Of a stretch of DNA of 64,000 bases, positions 27,001 through 42,000 are shown one piece after another. A model generated the notes under the pieces. It did not search any database and was not told where the DNA came from. It saw only the letters and a list, made by a program, of their open reading frames with translations. The translations under genes and the position numbers were made by a program. The number at the start of each line of letters is the position of its first letter. Position 1 is the stretch's first letter. The stretch covers positions 21,379,564 through 21,443,563 of the forward strand of contig CAIIXF020000007.1 in assembly GCA_903813345.2 (NCBI GenBank), in the 5' to 3' direction. The stretch is from Owenia fusiformis (lineage: Eukaryota; Annelida; Polychaeta; Sabellida; Oweniidae).

Positions 27001-30000
27001 AACAAATCATAACCTCTCCTTCAAGTCATACATTATATCATTTTAGGATTCAACATTGTAACTTTGATGGTAGCGATGTGCAGACTTTAACAAGGCATAC
27101 ATTTGGAATTGCACATCCATTTGGAATTGCTGTCTACAAAGGTAATATGCATATTACATTAAGGTAGTTTTGCATGAAGAACATGTTTATGGTTATGATT
27201 ACAAATAGTAAAAATTATTTTAATATGTACGCTAATGGTAAAATATACAGCTCAGAATCGTAATATTGCAGCTAAATGTTTTATTGACATTACCAAAAGT
27301 AAATGTTCTGATTGTTTTATTTATTTTATTCAAAGTTAAGATTCCTGATTGTATACAGTACAACAAATGTTTATTTCTTTACTTGTAATGTTGTTGAAGT
27401 ATGAATGATAGCAATGTTTTAATAGAAGTGAGTGAGTTTATTAGTTCCAAAATAATGCTGTTCTATTCATGATACAATTTAGATGCTATGGTATACTAGT
27501 AAGTCAAATTAAATTCCATGAGTGAAAACACAATCTTAATTTACTGTCATTTATGTCTAACATAGATGTTAAAAAAAAGTACCTAATAACAAATAGTAGT
27601 GTTTGATTTATTTGTTATTCTGTTGTCAGTTACTTGTGTTTTTTTAATTTGACACTATTTTAGAAACTATCTTAATGTCCTGCAATCCCACCTACAATTT
27701 TAACATAGAAAGTTCAATCTGTTAAATGTCCATCCTCAAAACCAGGTATATGTAACTCATTAGTCTCCTTTCATGCGATGAAAGGGATAATGTGATTTGG
27801 ATGTTGAGACTGCTATCAGGAGATGTTCAAATCAATGTTCTGATAAGAGATTTAGAGTAATACTCCGCCACATTTTAGGATTTGTCTACTTTTTGGATTG
27901 GAGGATATCATCTCTGATGAGGTTACCCTTATCCAACCCTGGCGAAGATGTTGTACACTTACGTAAAGGCTTGTATAGGCCTTATGAGGTCAGAGTTTAT
28001 GACATAGATGACCAGGAAACACCTAGTAAGCATGTTATTTATTATGGTTGACTGATGCTACTCAGGATGAGGCATAGCAGGGGATGGCTTGAATAGTAAA
28101 CTCAATATATCCTTTCAACATTTTTGTCATGTTGAGTTTCAAACAATACAATTAGTGTTCTTCAAAAAGTAAATTCCCCAGTATTACATAAAATCTGAAA
28201 TTATTGAGTTCAATTTATCCATCTTATGCTATGTCCTTCCACTAGGCATCCGTCAGCCTTTATTGTTTTGATCTTTATGATTAACATTCTACTTTCACTA
28301 CAGGATATATCTACTTTACTGACTGGCGAATGGAAGCCCTTTCAAGGATACAGATGACAGACACATCAAAACAAGTCCTGATGAGAAAAGGCATAAAACA
28401 GATGTACAATGCCAAGATCTATGATATAAATGAGCAAATATTCAATAGTGAGATACTTAATGTTTTAGCATGGATGGATGCCCCATTTGAGTGTTTGTCA
28501 TAGCATGGATCTTAACCTTGTTACATATATTACCCCAAAGTCCATTGTTTTACTAAATAGGTCGAATCGCATGCAAAAGTGGTATGTTCCCCAAGTAGTA
28601 CCCCAGAGGTACAAACATAACATAGAAATAAAATAATACATGTACATATGCTGTATTATTACAATCTTGAACAACTGGGTTGTCAGTATCAAAACAGTCA
28701 TAGTTTTGATCCCCACTTCTGGTATCACATGCAGGGCAAGCCTTGACCACAGTTTGTATCAATACAACATTAAAATAGACTTTAACGACTTTGGTATATA
28801 CAACTTTGAGAGACAATTTATTTTGTTGAAATCAATATTTCCAAACTGAATTTGGCATGTGAAAATTAATAAAAAATCCTTTTTATATATTTATACAGTT
28901 CCCATTACAATAGACATTGCCACTTTTTCTTCCTAAAGTGGTACATAAAATAGGGTTTAGTAAATCAGAAGGAACAGTTCAATTTACATTTGCATTCAAT
29001 AACAAAAGGTATAACATTTAGCAATTAATAAAAAAAAGTCAATAAGTGACTCTTAATGTTTGAATGGATTAATGTCATCTACCTCTACCTGCCTGCATTT
29101 AGTATCCCAGCAACCTTGCATACAATTAGACCTCATCAGTGCTCTTTATTTAAAGGTAGAATCTGAGGCAGAAAGAGCGCAATTCAATTTCAGAATCTTT
29201 TATGAAAAAATCATCTTATCTCTGTTAACTATGCCATTGGTTTATTCTACTTCTAGTGTAAAAATGTCTTAAATAATCTTTTTTTTGTGGTGATGCAGTT
29301 CCCTTATCAACTACCATTTCTCCTTTGCAGTCTGTACATTTAGCTTAAGTGTATCATTTGGCAATGTCCTTATTCGGACCTGATTCTTAAAACCTTTTTA
29401 AAGCCATGTTTGAATTCCTTTAACCTCAAAGCATATACGATAGGATTGAATCCTGAATTAAATACAGCAAGAATGAAACAAAATAACCTAATATTGTCCT
29501 GCGCTTCATTTTGAAGTGCACTGTAAAACTGAAAACCATACACCTGAAATATGATAACTATAAAAAGTGGCAACCAACATATCAAAAAGAAGCCTATTAC
29601 AATTATTGCGGTTTTAAGTACCCTAAGATTGATTTTGAAATTGTCAGTGGTGTTATTGTTTGGAATTGGATGATTCTCTGTCCTTCTACTCTGTTGTTTT
29701 ACCACATGGAGTATTCTAATGTATGCAACAGTTAGGAACATACATATCATGATACCAACAGGGCCATAGGTGTAATGTAAGATCCTGGGATTTTCAGCCT
29801 CTCCAATGCAATACAGATACCCTCCAGAGTCCATAAAAACCTTCCATTCAATTATAGCTATAAGAACTATTATGATAACACCACACCAAAGAGAAATTGA
29901 TATTGTTTTGGCTTTTCTCAAGTCCATGATTTTGGGGTATTGCAGAGGCCAGATTATGGCAATGTACCTGTCTATAGTAACAGCAACTAGCAACGATAAT

Positions 30001-33000
30001 GACATCAGCATTGATGTGCATATCAATGCATTTGAAAGGGCACTCACAAAAAATCCCCTCATAGTAAACAATGTAAGTTGTGTAACTGCTATCTGTTGTG
30101 GCATCATACATCCAATTATAAAATCAGCAATTGAAAGTTGTACAATGAAAAAGTTTGTAACTGTTCTCAATGGAGAATGTTTCAAATAAGCCATAATGAC
30201 AAGCAAATTACCTCCACAGATCCAAAAGAAAAGTATTGCTTCAATTAAATATTGTATGTATTTACTCATAGGTTCACTGTCCAGATCAAACTCTGATTTG
30301 TTCCCATGTACAAGAAGCTCCTCATATTCCTTCCAGTATCTTAAAGATGGTTTTGACATTTTGGTGAGCAAAGTCACTTTGTCTATTTCTGAATCTTTTA
30401 ATTTTGGTGTTGTATTATATCTATCAATTCCGATGGTTATCTTAATCCATTTCTTTCTGGCATTATTTTGGCATAATCAAAATCCTGTCTCATATAATAT
30501 CATATTGCTTTACTTCTTCATTTTTTCAGTATCCAAGAACATTTTCTCCAATGTACATATATAGGTTTTCTGCAAATTCTTTTTGTTCAAGTAATCTCTG
30601 GCTTGTTGCCTAAACAAATACTGTACCATAATAAGGACGTCAAAAATCATTGAAATGATGGAAGGATAGTGAGGAAAGGGGATAAGTCAAAACTAGTAAC
30701 AGAAATAATGTACAACATGACAATTATGATATACACACCATTCCCAAGGGAAAATCCCCAGTATGATAAATGATGCAGTTACTAAAGGGAACATTGTGAA
30801 GCACAATAAAACAAACTTTAGCATCTCAACTAATAATACACAGCCAATCTGCAACAGTATCGTGCGGTACTGTTTTGTTTACGGTACTGTATGGTACAGT
30901 GAAATATGGTACTTTATGGTACCTAAAATGGTAGACTAAAATGGTACAAATCACTATTGTGAACAGTGTTCGGCATCATACTCAAGTAGTACTGTACGGT
31001 ACCATACTCTTAATGTACGGTATGGTACTGTGATTTTACTGTGGGGATTTGGGGTGTATTATATAGGAAGAGAATGACCTTCCCTCCCTTAACATTTGAA
31101 AATGATTATCATGATATGTAATGGTCCCTTGGTATGTCTGCTATAGCTAAGTAATCAGTTGTTTAGTAGTTGATAGAACATTTAGTTTTTGTCTTGCATG
31201 TAATGGTCCATTAACTAAAAGGTTTATATTTACATTTGCATTATACCCAGAAATTAAAATAGGGTGGCCCAAAAGGTTGGCCTCATATTACGTCAAATAA
31301 CTTCTAAACCATGCATTCTCCAATCTGGGTGCCAGAAAGTAGAACTCAAATTATTATGTTAATAAAATTTGTCATGATGCTGTGGACAAATAGAAATCAG
31401 GCATACTCTATGGTTATAGCATGGGAGTTGAGATTATTGGTCCCAGTTTTTTGGGGTCACCCTTTACATGCATGTACAACACATTACCTCTTCTTTGACT
31501 GTCATTATAAAAAAGATTTTATGAAGTAGATCAAACTTAAAGGCACACTCTACTTCACAGGGGATAAAATGGTTCAAAAAAGTTTTCTTTTGGCTTTAGA
31601 GTCGCTTTCATGGTTTAAAACCTTCTCTGGTTGTTCTATTTAAAACATTTTTTGTTATTTTAAAAAAAAAATTTAAAACATTAAAAATAGAAATCATAGT
31701 AAACATTTGAAGATTATTTAGAAGCATTTAAAATCGAATCCACGGCAAAATTTGAAATAATTAAAATATTCCCACACCAACCTTAGAGAAAACACTTCCG
31801 GTTTTATAATCAATGATTTTATCGATCAACAAATATTTTTATGAATTTGTCAGATATCTGCTGAAATATGGTATGTGTTGATTGTTATTTACAAAATAGG
31901 TAGGGTAAAGAATATGTCAAAGTCATTAGATCTTGTCCCAGAAGCAATATTTTGTTAATTTTATCGCCCGGAATTCCTTTAAACACTGATCACTGTTGGA
32001 TCATATATGCAAACCTTCAATTATACGTTATAAGGAATAGTATTACATACCCAGCATTTGTATTGAAGTCAATGGAGCTGAAGGTTGGCTATATATTCCT
32101 GTATAGCCGCCAAACCTTTTACCATGACAATCTTATGACGTCATCGGGACGTCATGTTTCATTTCTTCCTAATTTCACTCGCACACAGACACGTGGCATC
32201 ATTGATATAACGTAACCATGATATAAAAGTATGTAATACAACAGTTATGTCCGTATCATTGAATATATGCCTTCGGTCTGTCGTAATATAACCCTCGCAA
32301 GCTCGGGCTATATTGGTGACAGACCTTAGGCATATATTCAATGATAGGGACATAACTGCTAATTATGTCCCTCTCTCTTCTCATGAAAGTTTTCAAATTC
32401 TGTAATCCGATTGTCTTTTATGAAAGACTATCGATATAGTTACATTGTGAAACTCAGTTGAAGTATAACCAGAGCCATATATGTATTTATCCCATACTTG
32501 GACGTGTTGCAGGTACATAAAGCCGGTTTGTAAAAACTTATATTTTCATCAGCGGGCAGATATAGCTTTACATCCCGCTCTGAGCGGGCAGATATAGTAT
32601 ATCTGCCCGCTACGTCATAATCGCCGCTCACATATTTGTTCATAATTTGTAACGTTCGCGTAATGACTGTAAACGACAATGATGAAAACACAGACAATCT
32701 GGATCAATTTGATAGTTTAAAAAAGGGAAGGAGCATCCAATTAATCAATCAAAATAAATGTGGGAATATTTGAGGGAACAGGAAAATCCGCCCACGGCCA
32801 AGAAAACAAAACTGGACATGAATATTCTAAAATATTTCCACGATTGAACAATGTGAACCAAATGACCAAGATTGGTATGGGATAAACATATTATCCTATA
32901 GTCGGTTCAGGATATTGGGATTATCCCTTGGCCAATATTATATATTTTCCCTCGGGACCTGCGGCCCTCGGGCAAATATGTTATATTTGCCTCGGGATAA

Positions 33001-36000
33001 TCCCAATATCCTGAACCTCATATAGGATAATCTCTATATATTAACCTATGTATTTTACTGTCACTATAACTCCTGCATGTATGCTTTTGTATCTTTATTC
33101 AATTTTGAATGTGCATCTATCCCAAAAGCATTTGTCGAATAAACCCTTTGAAAAATTATCTTATTATAAGTTGTTCATTTATTACAACAATAGTGAAACT
33201 ACAAATGTACATTGTTGTTATGATTTTTAATCATCTTACACATATTATGCTATAGTTACATTGTAAAATGTAATCATTTTCATCACACTTTGGAAATGTG
33301 CTATATTGCCATTGTCTTTTGATGTTGGGTTGGTTAGACATCAGGAGGGTGGGCGGTTGCCACATGAATCTTCAACTTATATATTATAAAACTTATTTTC
33401 TTTTATTTACTTATTGCCATGGTTATATCATGAAACTTAATCAATAGTGAAAGTACAAATTTACATTGTTTATATGAGTATTGCCACGGTTACATCACAA
33501 AACTAAATCATATTTTCAGATTCACATCCATGTGCACTAAACAATGGACACTGCAGTCATTTTTGTTTCCCAGTCGCAGTTGGGTCATCTTTGAGTCAGT
33601 ATACTCTAACACGGCGTCATTGTGGATGCCCTTACGGGATGAAGATAGACACAAGTGACCAGCGCACTTGTATAGCAAATCCTGATGAGCAACCTCAACC
33701 TGCGTGTGCTAGATACTACTTTACATGCGATAATCAGCAGTGTATAAGTCGACGCTACAAATGCGATGGAGACACTGATTGTTTAGACGGATCTGATGAA
33801 CGAAATTGTACTTTAGCAAGTGAGTACTAACATTATACTTCTGAAGTGTTTTGTGCATAAGTTTCAAGCATTTTTCAGTCTTATCTAGGTTTATTCATCA
33901 TTTAGAAAACATCAATCATATAAGTGTTAAAAAATGATCTCATGTAAGAATATATCTTTTTGCATTGTATTTTCTACAATTGTCCAATTTTGAAGTTCAT
34001 TGCTTCATATTCACTATTGTTTTACATTAATATAGTAAATATTGTTGAAATGTTGACCTTAAATCTTGATTTATAGGCTGTAGATCAAACCAATGGAGAT
34101 GCAACTCTGGGCAATGTATCTCAAGATATTTAAAATGTGACAAACGTAACAATTGTCGGGATGGCTCTGATGAGCTAAACTGCCGTAAGTCCATATAAGG
34201 CATGACCACGTGTGATGTCATGCATGGTAGCGCATTTTCAATCCCCAATTTTATTCCCTGTCCTTTCCCCAATTTTCTCATGAGTCACCCATTTAAAGAA
34301 ATCCAGAGAGTGCCTTTGAATGTGTAGTCGTCAACTAATATGGCCATTGTAGCACGGGAAACATAAAAAAGAACCAAGACAGACCAACAAAGAAAATAGG
34401 AGGAAGAATATCAAGCTTTACATCTGCAAGAGAACAAACAAAACTAACAAAACCACTGTAGGTTTAACTGAAGAAATATTTCTGTTTTGTAGGAATCTAC
34501 TATAATCAATGAACAATTTGATGGTCTCTCAGTGGTATGCCAAATTGTGATATGCAATTGTAAATCATTTTGCATATCTCTCAGAATTACTTGCAGAGAT
34601 GAAGATCACAATTGGGCTACTTTTGAGGCATTGAACTGTACCTGAATCAAGTGCTGATATATGATCTAAGCATTTATTTTACTGTCTATTATTACACATG
34701 ACACCATTCTGTCATCAGCCACAGTAAACCCACAATGATATATGGTTTATTCACATTTCTCAAATATAGCCTGTCCATACGATTGGCAATGGCGTTGCAA
34801 CTCAGGCCAATGTATATGGAATGGGGGCAGATGTGACATGTTTAAATGGCGCCATTGCAAGGATGGTTCAGATGAGGCAGATTGTCGTAAGTGGAGGCAC
34901 AATTGAGATGATATATACCTGGGTCCTTGATGCTGATTAAACAAGGATCCCTTTGATTTAAGGAGTGCTTGGTGGTGGGAGCTGACCTACATGAAGTGCA
35001 TTCCTTGAAGCATGAATTTTATCATAAAAGATCTACTATTTATTCGGCTGTATCATGTCAAAAAATCTGAAAATGAATTCACAGTACACATTTCTTGAAG
35101 ATTTTGAGAGCATTCTCTCTTTGTGCACATTTCATATGCTATTCAAGTTCTTAGGTCCTTAAATGTGTCAAAATGAGTGCAGGAGAATAAAGTGATATCA
35201 TGTTTCCATAGCTCCAAAGTAAATTGTTTCAAATCTTCAAGGAATGATCAACTTTGGATGTGGGTCAGCCTTAAAGTAATAATTACACTTGATTCCATTA
35301 ATTGCACTTGTGATTTAGGGACACGATCAATATGTGTAAATAATGTGCACTCACAAACAAAATTATTTACGTTTTACAAGACCGATTTGTTCCAAAAATT
35401 TTATCAAACATTGCTTAGTAATTAAAAAGTAACATGTTGAATTGTGTTTGTGAATGCATTGATACATATTGATAAAGTCCTTGAGGAAGATTAATAATTG
35501 TCTAGCAGTGTACAGCACCAACACATTCAGCTTTGAAACAGCACAGATCAACAAAATTGATTCAAATGATTTAATCACTATCTTTCAATGCCAGGGAGAT
35601 GTTCATTTCACCAATTTGCGTGTGATGGTAGACACAGATGCATCCCCTTGGAATGGAGATGTGATGGGGATAACGACTGTGGTGACAATTCTGATGAGAT
35701 TGACTGTGGTAGGTCAAGGTCACTGATTGGATTTAATGCCACATTAATTAATGGAGTAGGAACACTACCTTTTGACGATTGCAGATGATTCTATAGTTTT
35801 GATGTTGGCGAGATTCTTTGATATTGCAAATGTAGCTTTCATGGCCTTTTATGGAAGTTTATGAAAGTTTGATTATGAAATGAATGTTTCAAGCTGGCTA
35901 TTTTAAAGGCAGAAAATCATCTCTTGTATTAAGAGTGTAGATGGAGTGACACTCTCAAGAAGGGTAGTGTCAAATATGATGTTTCACAGCTAGGATAAAA

Positions 36001-39000
36001 GTATCAGAAATGCTCTTCTAGAGGCAGATTGTTGGTATAAATAATGCATTTAATGGTCATATATTGTCCAATTGGAATTTTATACAGAGTTTTCTGGATC
36101 ACTTTTGATGCCTTTATCCAGGCTGAGTTATTTGCTTGTTTATGTTGCTTATATTTACAGGTTAGAATATGTAACTTTCCATGTCATTTCACTTATATTT
36201 CCACCCTCTTTCCTCCCTCGTAATTGCTTTTCATGTTTTCACCAATGTTTATACAGTAAACACTTATTATCCTGTTTCACTTTAAAAATGATACATGCTC
36301 AGAAAAACTAAAATTAAAAGAATTGTAAAAAGTATAAGGACTATAGCTATGACACTTTCTGAAAGATTCAGAGAGATAACTATTGATTAATAAATAAGTA
36401 GTTTAACCATGGCTTTATGTGATCTCTAAATAACAGAGAGTTGGAAGAGTGGATCAGGATAATATATGTTCATGTAACCTTTACATATGTATAGCACTTA
36501 AGTTGTTCCTTTGGGTTCCATGATCAACTGTATCAGTAGACCAGTCTAGTGATTCACACCATCCAATCTATCACACCATCACACCATTTATGATGTCATC
36601 CTTACAGTTTCAGGGCAGAAATTGGATTTTAAAAAGTTATTATTTTTTGTTTACAAACTTTGCTGCATGCATAGTTTGACATCATAAGCAATTATTTGGT
36701 TCACCAAAATGGGTCAGGATTTATTGGAAGGGTCTTATCCACCACAAAATATAGATAATATAATAATTAAATCTGCATGAACCTTTTTTCTTGCCCTCCC
36801 AGCATGCCCAGAAGGCACTTTCCGCTGTCCCATAAGCCACTGCATTTTAAACACTTCACTATGCAATGGGAGAGTTGACTGCAAAGATGGGTCTGATGAA
36901 CTCTCTGTGAATTGTTGTGAGTAAACTTACAAGTAGGAGTTTCTGGGAAAAGGTTCTGGTGCCGGTGAAGGGGACAGTGTATCCAAATAGATAGATAGTA
37001 ACTAACCAGTTAGTACTATAGTAATAGATATGGGTTCATTTTGCTTAAGTGAATGCTTTATTTTATCATCATCTTATAATACAGTAGTTTTGATGCATCC
37101 ATCCTTTTCTATTGGGAATAGGTCATAACTTACAGCTTCTAAATGTGTGCATTATTCTAACATCCATTTTTGAATTTATTTATTTACATTATTGTACAGG
37201 TTTGATACATTCCTCCAATTGTATTCATCATCCTTATCTTTCTCTTTTAATATTAACTTATTAGGGATGGAATCCTGTCAGTATCTGTTGTAGAAGAAGC
37301 AAAGTTCATTTTGTTTGAGGGGAGAGAGAGGAGGGGGAGGAGCAATGAAAATTTCATTGTTGAAGAATCTTCACTTATGGAACTGGCAAACCAGAATATT
37401 GGTTATATTTGCAAGATGCTCCTGTTGATATTAAAATTAACTTTGTTTCTCTACAACTGTCAGCATTTGGACACAATCTCTTCAACTCTATGTGCTCTTA
37501 TGCTCTTGTTTGAATTTAGCTTTGAATTATAACTCGTATTACTTCTATGTTGTGTTAGTAAATTTCATTTTACATTAACATTATTCATACAAGCAGGACT
37601 GCTTGTTAAAAGTAAAGTATACCATTTATTTATACCAAAATTGCCTTAAAAGCAATGAGTTAATCATATCGAAATAATCTTGCAAGTAAAATAAAAACTG
37701 TTTTTTAATGTTTGTCTCATTTTTCTTAAGATATAGAAAATATAATTCACAGCCTATGTAACAACATAACATTTTGATAGAACACAAATAGAGGCAACAT
37801 TTGGGAAATGAAAAAACTTTTTATTTATTAAATATCTTTATTTCCTTCAGCCCCCAGAAACTGCAGCAGATGGCAGCATACGTGCGCTAATGGCAATTGT
37901 GTGACCCGTGGCGCCCTCTGTGATACGGTGAATGATTGTGGAGATGGCTCTGATGAAGGAGAACATTGCTGTAAATATACTTTGTATTTTCGGAAAAATT
38001 AATTAGCCTAATTTCATGTTGTGATAAAATTCACTTGGTTTTAATTTTCTTAAAAATAGTTGAACAAACTGTAGTTCATTAAAATATAATTCTATATTAT
38101 TGAAGAGAGTTTTTTTTAGTATCTAGGATATAATGAAATAAAATGTTATATATATACAATACCCAAATTGAGACGATGTTTACAGGCAGAACATGCTGAT
38201 GTCTTTAATTTGTACATGTAGTGTGTATGTTTGATCATCAACCATAGATAAATGAGCACATAGAGCAGTTAATGTTAGTGAATGTATGCAAATTGAGCTA
38301 TGTGCCTTATGTGCAGAATGTTTGATTCTACCAGCTGCATAGCACACTCAGAGAGAATATATTCCCCAACATCAACATCCAACATGTTCAAGGGTCTTTA
38401 TTATGATAATATGATTATGATGAGTCCATATTGGATATGAACAAAACAATTAAACTTGAATTGAATGTTTTGGATATAAGTCAAAAAGCTTCAGTGCTGC
38501 ATGTCCATATTTGTTAATTGCCATGTTATACATAGTGGAGAAGACATGTCCAACGTATGGGCATAGATGTAGAAGTGGCCAGTGTCTGTTTACAAGTCGC
38601 TATGTCTGCAATGGGGCCATCAACTGCAAAGATGCCTCTGATGAAGATAACTGTCCTGAAATGAGTTGTAAGAGTTGGGAGTTTTCTTGTAAAGTGATCA
38701 AAGGGTGCATTTCTAAGAGGTTGACATGTGATGGAATTCCCGATTGTCAAGATGGATCTGATGAGTTCAATTGTAGTAAGTTCTCATGTCAGCCATTTTC
38801 TTAAATGGCTGCGACCCGCTTGCATATGCCACCCATCTACTAGCACCATGTCATAATAGATGTAGTTGAATATTTTGCATTGTGCAGAACTAGGCTCACT
38901 TCTTTGATGTCATGGTGAAAAATGAAAAACTATAAAACTCCTCTATGAAAAATATCACCATGACGTCTTGGATAATGCCACATTTCCCAACCTCCCCCCT

Positions 39001-42000
39001 ATTGATGTAAGGTTTATTTCAGGTACCCCTAGCTGCCCAAAATTGAACAGAATTTCAGCAAGAGATGACATGTGTCCAGTATGTAATTTTGCATCTGATG
39101 AGAATCTACATGAACATGATTTTGGATTTTTATTCTTGATATTTTCCCAGTTGCAAGGACATGTGGACCTCGTCAATTTCGCTGCAACTCAGGTGCATGT
39201 ATCCCACAATTCTGGGAGTGCAATTCCCGTGCTGATTGCTCCGATGGGTCAGATGAGTACCCAGAATGCTCTGTGCGTAACTGTTCACGGTGGTATTTCC
39301 AGTGCACTCGGGAGAGACAGTGCATATATAGGGGCTACAGGTGTAATGGCCATGCTGAATGCAATGATGGTTCTGACGAAGAAAATTGTCGTAAGTGCTG
39401 TGTAATCCAGCGGCACACCCTTGTTGACATGCAAAAGATTATTCTCAAAATGTTCAGCTTTATTGGTATTTGTGTCAGAGAAAAACTCTCTGATTAAACC
39501 GGTATAATTTTCTGAACTTATTTTGAAAATGTCTTCAATTATGCTCCTGTTGTGTCAACAGCTAAATGAACAGTTACAGTGTTCACTGGCAGCTTTAAAT
39601 GTTATTAAAATGATGTTTTAATTAATTTGCAGATTCAAGATATGCATGATATAATTTTTCTGCCGATTAATAAGTTTCATAAACATCCTCACCTAAGAAG
39701 CCCAGCGTAAAATTTAATTTGAAGATATAAATTGAGCTTTTGACTTAGATGAAATCAGGTACTTAATCAGTTCTGATCTGAAAAATGTTTGAAGAGCTTT
39801 TTAGGGAATGATTTTTCTCAAACATTCATTTTCTTGGAAATAAAATTCAAACCTCACTGAATCTTTTATTTCAAAAATCACAATTTGGTATATTTGTTTT
39901 GTAACATTGAATCAAAGGATACAAACAGACAGTGGCTCTATGGTGATCAAAGTTTGTGTCTCTATTTGACTGAAAATGCAGAGACCTGGAAAATGACCTG
40001 GATACTTCAACAAATAATCCAAGCATGCAGCAATGCCAGAGACATATGCCTATGATTAAACCAACCAATTGCATGCTGGCTTTCTATTAATCAATAAATG
40101 AACCAATGACATGCTTGCTTGCTCTTGATTGACAGCTGACACTACTTGTGACCCTACACTGCAGTTCCAATGTGGCAATGGGCTTTGCATTCCCCTCCAA
40201 TGGCAATGTGATGGCAATCCCGACTGTTATGATGCCTCAGATGAGGCTAACTGTCCTCCTAAAAACTGCTCATCCTACTACCTCTTTGCCTGCAAATCAC
40301 AGCAGCAATGTGTTGCTAAAACACGAGTATGTGATTCAGTATTTGATTGTGAAGACTACAGTGACGAAGCTAACTGTTGTAAGTCTATGTACTGTGATTG
40401 TCACAAACATGTTATTGCATCTCTTAGGGAAGCCATCAATAGTCTTACAATCTCAACTAGTTAAGCAAAGCCATGTTTAAACATGAAAATTGATTTGATA
40501 ACATATATTTATGTATTAGTCTTTATGGCTCTGGAATAGCATAGTGCACTGTTTATCTATTGACAGCTTCCCTTGAAATTATCTATTTCAATACTATACA
40601 TGTATAATTAATAATGACTCTGTGACACCTTGGCTAACTTGGTCAAAGTTAAACACTAATCCGTTGTCTCAAAACTTCTTATTTAAGTGTTTATAAATCT
40701 ATCATGAATACAGTAGACAAAATGATATTTATTTTAAGTTTTCAACAATTGGTGTTGTTATTCTTTGAATCAAGCCATTTTCTCAATTTTTACATATTTA
40801 CATGCTTTGTGTATATTTTAATATTAGAAAATAATGCAAATGCATTTGATTTACATATTGCTTCTAAAGGGCCTAGGCTCATACCACTATTGGTCCAATG
40901 GCATGTTTTAAAGTTTTTTTATTAAGTTGTGAACTAGGAAATGAAGTCAAAAAGTAGTATTATACTTTCTTTGGTGTTAATTTGCCTCACCATATTTTTG
41001 ATCCTGGCAGTGCCATTGGAACACCATATGTACTAGTGAAACTGTGTTTTAGTTAATTACTTATTAATAAGTTGCTTTATAGCCACACCTGCTCCTGGTG
41101 GATGCAGACCAGATGAGTTCCAATGTACCACTGTGCAGGGATGTATCCGCCAAAGTTGGAAATGTGATGGCCATGAGGATTGCGAAGATGGCTCGGATGA
41201 ACCTGATACATGTCGTAAGTGATCCATTATGTTAAATCCTGATAGATATGAATAAAGTAATGAATATACATTTAGCAAACACTGAACTTATCCATATTGT
41301 AATCTACATAGGGTGATCAATAAATAAGGTAAAAGTATCTGGCATTTCTTCAGATTTTACCCAATCCTCATAAAATTTGCACAGAATAATGTTTAAACAT
41401 CATTGAATTTATTTATCAAGTTACAGATCAAAGTGATGTGATTGGTTGAAGTTATATGTCCTTGTATATACATTATACTGATCACAGTACAGATCTAAAT
41501 GTAATACTGACCGCCAACTGTAGCTTAATCTTACCATGGAGAACAACTCATTTGTGCACAATCTTGTACCCTACAAATATTCATCATTTTAGGTCAAAGA
41601 ACATGTTCAAGCAACTTTTTCCAGTGTGGGAATGGACGTTGCATTTGGAAACGTTATATGTGTGATGGAGATGATGATTGTGGGGATGGAACTGATGAAG
41701 ATCAAGCTTTGACATGTCGTAAGTTGACTATATTATCAAACATGCATATTAATGAGTTACGTTGATGTAAATGTGGATGTTCTGTCCAATGTTATATCAC
41801 ACATGATGCCATTGTATAATAGTTTTATTCAAAGAGGGATAGATGGGACTTATTTGACACCCTATCATAAAACCAAGCAGTAATTGTATTGATGCCTTTA
41901 TATGGTTGCTTTGATCAGTTATTTAGTTTTACTTACATACAGAATCTTTTTGTCGTTTTTTATTTGCCCTTGATGATAGATGATTAGAAAAAGGATTATT

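Larger units (their letters stand above)
28448..33519. other. LRP2 intron, about 5 kb, hosting a GPCR gene and palindromes
   Basis: No further LRP2 exon was found here, including no third copy of the blade exon. Contents recorded separately are an antisense GPCR gene, a GGTAC-rich inverted stretch, a possible mariner-type end pair near 31260-31466, and three long palindromes at 32.2-33.05 kb. Confidence 0.7.

Noticed and set aside
27879-28447. Reading exons 16a and 16b as one continuous pair of extra blades
   Set aside because: A six-bladed propeller has place for only one closing blade between exon 15 and the EGF, and both copies align to the same position.
30196-30564. 122-codon plus-strand open frame opposite the GPCR start
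   Set aside because: It is antisense to the N-terminal part and upstream flank of the receptor, has no recognisable motif, and is best explained as a mirror frame.
38968-39405. 145-codon plus-strand open frame overlapping LA 9-10
   Set aside because: It is in a different frame from the cysteine-rich LA exon 39151-39390, which has proper splice sites and phase; the longer frame has no domain character.
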